A stretch of 64,000 nucleotides of DNA, from contig JAHEWK010000017.1 in the NCBI GenBank assembly GCA_020740775.1, positions 1,116,001 to 1,180,000 on the forward strand, given 5' to 3'. The notes beneath the pieces are model-generated. The model was given only the letters and a program-made list of their open reading frames with translations. It did not search any database and had not been told where the DNA came from. Source of the stretch: Ilyonectria destructans (lineage: Eukaryota > Ascomycota > Sordariomycetes > Hypocreales > Nectriaceae). A program made the position numbers and the translations under genes. Of this stretch, positions 61,196-64,000 are shown one piece after another (the stretch's first letter is position 1; every line of letters starts with the position of its first letter).

Positions 61196-61524
61196 ATATT
61201 GGGATGAAATTGGAAGAGTAAAGAAGACCATGGTGGGATAGACCTATCATTTATTGGTAGGTGGGTCAAGACAATGACGATAGTCGATATTATCATATAG
61301 TTTGATAGGTATAATAGAGATAAAGATGACGTGGGAGTATCGGGATAGAATCGGACGAAGAGCAGAGTAGGACAGGTTGGTGTGGGAGAATCGAACTCTG
61401 CCCCAGAATGTACCGATCCCAAAACAGCATTGTGAATGGCATCAACCTTTATTGTTCATATTTATAATGCTGTTTAGCTTAATACACATGATTACGCACC
61501 CTAAGAATACACGACTATCTTGTA

Positions 61525-62364
61525 ATGGATTCGTCATTATCTGCTCTACTTGAAAGGTTGCGTGGTCGAACGCCTGGCAGCGCAATCAGCAGTCTCGGGC
61601 TGAACACGTACAATGATATCTTTAGTGCGGCAAACTCGAATACAAACGCAACACTAAGAGAATCACATTCTATTGTCCAACCAAGCATATGCGATCGTGT
61701 TCCGGACGTCCAGCCTGTGGGCTTGGCATTAATGAAGTCACACTCTACTGTCCAACCGAGTACACCTGGTGATATTCCAGAAACCGTACCTATAGACCCG
61801 GCACTAGACGGATCACAACTAACTGGCCAATCAAGCAAACCAGGCAATCACCAACAATACCGATCAAGTGTAAATCAAATCGACAATGCGAATGCGCAAA
61901 CACAGGCGGCAGGAAACTGGATGACCCGGCCACCCCCAGGGAGCACGACGCCGACACAAGTGCCTCCAAGAAAAAGAGGCAGGCCGCGAGGTTCTTGTGC
62001 ACCAAAGCGGAGAGATGTTCGAGAAGGAAATCGGATGCGGGAATATCAGCCAAGTGCATACCAAGCCGACACCATCAATACTCAAATACAGGGACCTGAA
62101 AGCTGGATGAGTCGACCGTCGCCAAGGAGTACGACACCAATACAGGCGCCTCCAAGATCAAGAGGCAAACCGCGAACTTCTCGTGCATCAAGACGGAAAG
62201 ATGCCCGGGAAAGAAACTGGCGGCAAAGAAGACAAACCCAACAGCAAAGACCACTGGTTGCTGTTGGGACCCCCCCAGCCAGTTCCCAGTTGCCATCTCA
62301 TGCTCCACGACGTCAGAAAAGGAGGTCGCAACAAGCACAGCAAATAAAACCTGTACCAGCGTAA
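61525..62364 (+). CDS. Helitron-associated basic protein with repeated AT-hook modules
   Basis: 279 aa from ATG 61525. The N-terminal part carries three imperfect repeats around SHSIVQPS, SHSTVQPS and SQLTGQSS. The C-terminal part has two ~60-aa repeats: NWMTRPPPGSTTPTQVPPRK + RGRPRGS and SWMSRPSPRSTTPIQAPPRS + RGKPRTS, each with an AT-hook-like R-G-(R/K)-P core followed by a basic stretch. It ends at TAA 62362-62364, about 225 bp before the DUF6570-like Helitron frame resumes. It may therefore be the N-terminal region of the same decayed Helitron polyprotein or a separate element gene. DNA binding is inferred from the AT-hooks only. Confidence 0.45.
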   Translation: MDSSLSALLERLRGRTPGSAISSLGLNTYNDIFSAANSNTNATLRESHSIVQPSICDRVPDVQPVGLALMKSHSTVQPSTPGDIPETVPIDPALDGSQLTGQSSKPGNHQQYRSSVNQIDNANAQTQAAGNWMTRPPPGSTTPTQVPPRKRGRPRGSCAPKRRDVREGNRMREYQPSAYQADTINTQIQGPESWMSRPSPRSTTPIQAPPRSRGKPRTSRASRRKDARERNWRQRRQTQQQRPLVAVGTPPASSQLPSHAPRRQKRRSQQAQQIKPVPA

Positions 62365-62589
62365 CCGCTGATAGCACCAAACCCCACACAGGCTGCAGAA
62401 ATAACCGACGCCAGCCAATATCACCCGCACAATGCACTAGGCGTGCAGCAATGTATGAGCATTCCAAGCTTTTTAGATGTAGATTAACCTAGCCAATAAG
62501 AACTTGGCGCCAAGCGTAAGGCTGATCAACACGGATAAGAACAAAACAAAAGGCAAAATCGAAGACGGGTTGAGAATAGCAACCTTAAA

Positions 62590-64000
62590 GAGCAAGCCCA
62601 GGCATTCAAGAGAGCAATTAAGCATCTGGAAGATGAATTTACTGAGAACGAGAGAATATCCTACATAAAGGATTGGCGTAAGCCGGTTCCCCGTAAGAGG
62701 AATATATCTACAGTCATGGACTTTTATCAAGCATTTTATAACATCGACACCCTACCCATACACACATATATAATATACTATTAGAAGATCAGCACCACAG
62801 AGATAAAAGAGCTTAGCTGGGAAGAGTAGACAAATAGCGCAGCGATAAATAGCTGCCTCACGTATTCATATCCAGATTGCTTCCCTGTTGGTAAGGCTAT
62901 ACCGAGCTGCAAAAACTGTGCCATAAAGATCCATAAATACAATATGGCACGGGGCGGGAACTTGCATCAAGCACTTGGTTGCAAGCATATATACCCGGAT
63001 GCTCTTAGAGATTTGACTTTGGTTAAGGAGAAGCTGATTGCACTTAACACCTATTTCGGCTTCGTTGCAAGAATCAAAGTAACAAAAAGCACCAAATAGA
63101 GTACAGCATATACACGGCATGTAAAGGGTCATATAACTGTGTTTCCAAACAGTGTTCAAGACTTGGTTACCATAGTACTACCATATCCGCTTCTATAATC
63201 TTTAGAGGATATCCATATATCCTGGCATAGGCCGCAGAGACCAGCCCCCAGCGATCTATCTAAGTTGCTCTCAGTCCGGAGAGGAGCTGTGGAACGGACG
63301 TTGCTTTGGCTAAAAGAATTTAACCCCTACTATCGGCACATCCAAATCGACAAAGCCGAGTTGGATAGTTGGGGAGAGCCGGCGTATAGGGTTCCGAGCC
63401 AGATCTATAATAGAATAGAGAGAGATAAACTATCGGCATGGGAAGAAACGCGAATAGCGCATATTGTGCCCCCGGCAGAATGTGAAATAGATGACGCTGG
63501 GCCCCAGTCACTCGAACAGATTGTGGACGGGCTGGGCAGAGCATATAATGAGAATGATGTAAGTTACGACGAGGATCAGCAGCTCTATGACGAGCGCAGT
63601 CGGGAGGAGCTCGAGTATGAGGGCATGGGAAGCTTTCTTAATGAGATCCTTACATCTGGTATGTTTCAACTGGATACAGCACCGCAAGCAACCGATGCCG
63701 ATAAACTGCAATTTGCTATTGATACAATCAGAGGTGGACACATAAATGCGCAAATACAGCCGCCCAACCAGCCGACTGGGAGTGCGCAGGATTCCCACCT
63801 TCAGCCATACATTCATATTTCAAGAGGCAATGAGTTTGCAGATAGCAATGATCTCTGGCATCTTACAAAAGCATTTCCAATACTATTCCCATTCGGTTTC
63901 GGTGGGCCACGGTGCAAGGAAGAGATGGAATCGGACCTGTGGAAGAACAGTGTCCAGCTCACAGGGCATATCCGTGATAGAGATAGTATTAGAGAGGGTG
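62590..64000 (+). pseudogene. Second Helitron Rep-Hel, 5' part, with nonsense codons, cut by edge
   Basis: One frame from 62590 to the window end encodes a DUF6570-like domain and the start of the Helitron N-terminal domain: ALRDLTLVKEKLIALNTYFG, HVKGHITVFPNSVQDLVTIV, WHRPQRPAPSDLSKLLSVRR, LLWLKEFNPYYRHIQID, HISRGNEFADSNDLWHLTKA, FPILFPFGFGGPR. It is interrupted by TAG at 62782, 62827 and 63097 and TAA at 63196; after 63199 it is open to the edge. A Cys motif (SCKNCAI) precedes the DUF6570 part. Orientation is opposite to the first Helitron, and the sequence differs clearly from it. The stops and AT-richness are compatible with repeat-induced point mutation. Confidence 0.75.

Larger units (their letters stand above)
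60371..61524. other. AT-rich divergent region with two tandem duplications
   Basis: Shared upstream region of the unknown gene (-) and the Helitron ORF (+). It is occupied largely by the repeats at 60572-60828 and 61006-61195. No gene inside. Confidence 0.5.

Noticed and set aside
61360..61440. tRNA-like 3' half (T-loop-like GTTCGAT on the minus strand)
   Set aside because: The flanking bases do not form a proper T-stem, and no acceptor stem or anticodon arm was found.

Overview
The window is nuclear DNA of a filamentous ascomycete (Pezizomycotina). Genes carry short spliceosomal introns (51-79 bp where I could place them). Several gene families are typical of these fungi: a LaeA-like methyltransferase, a PD-(D/E)XK nuclease-like protein, a 'modin'-type protein, a DUF3435/FluG-type zinc-finger tail, a TmpA-like reductase and a T5orf172/GIY-YIG protein. 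The class of fungus cannot be fixed from this sequence alone. Gene density is low and mobile-element density is high, so this reads as an accessory, transposon-rich compartment.

Layout. 1-7.3 kb: minus-strand metabolic genes, namely an SDR running off the left edge, an acetyl-CoA acetyltransferase-type thiolase with an N-terminal PTS2-like signal, an enoyl-CoA hydratase ending in SKL, and a truncated DapA-family relic. 8.1-16.3 kb: a LINE fragment, one apparently intact two-ORF Tad/I-like LINE (9381-14892), a TA-flanked MITE and a stray LINE 3' tail. 16.4-25.6 kb: a PD-(D/E)XK gene beside that LINE tail, two PIF1-like helicase relics, a six-exon LaeA-like methyltransferase, and a modin-like gene broken by a 412-bp hAT-type MITE and two frameshifts, then a DUF3435-type zinc-finger tail. 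27-39.2 kb: an enoyl-CoA hydratase relic, a TmpA-like membrane reductase that keeps only the last motif of an adenylation domain, a small conserved-looking protein, a 790-aa family of unknown function, and a 735-aa GIY-YIG protein with four Cys/His modules. 40-43.5 kb: two 5'-truncated LINE copies in tandem that share one target site. 47.3-52.5 kb: a decayed Helitron replicase/helicase. 54-60.4 kb: a rhamnosidase relic, an F-box gene, a 634-bp element with 69-bp perfect inverted repeats, and a three-exon gene of unknown function. 61.5-64 kb: a second, plus-strand, nonsense-riddled Helitron running off the right edge.

How it works together. The thiolase and hydratase carry different peroxisomal signals and probably act in the same organelle on acyl-CoA substrates. 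Most other material is a record of element traffic: LINE tails ending in different microsatellites, MITEs with clear target duplications, and helicase, hydratase, aldolase and rhamnosidase debris. The intact non-transposon genes in the middle (nuclease-like, GIY-YIG, 790-aa and F-box proteins) belong to lineage-expanded families without firm functions. They are the best candidates for undescribed biology. Gene models with introns were built by eye from splice signals and protein similarity recalled from memory; no database search was possible.
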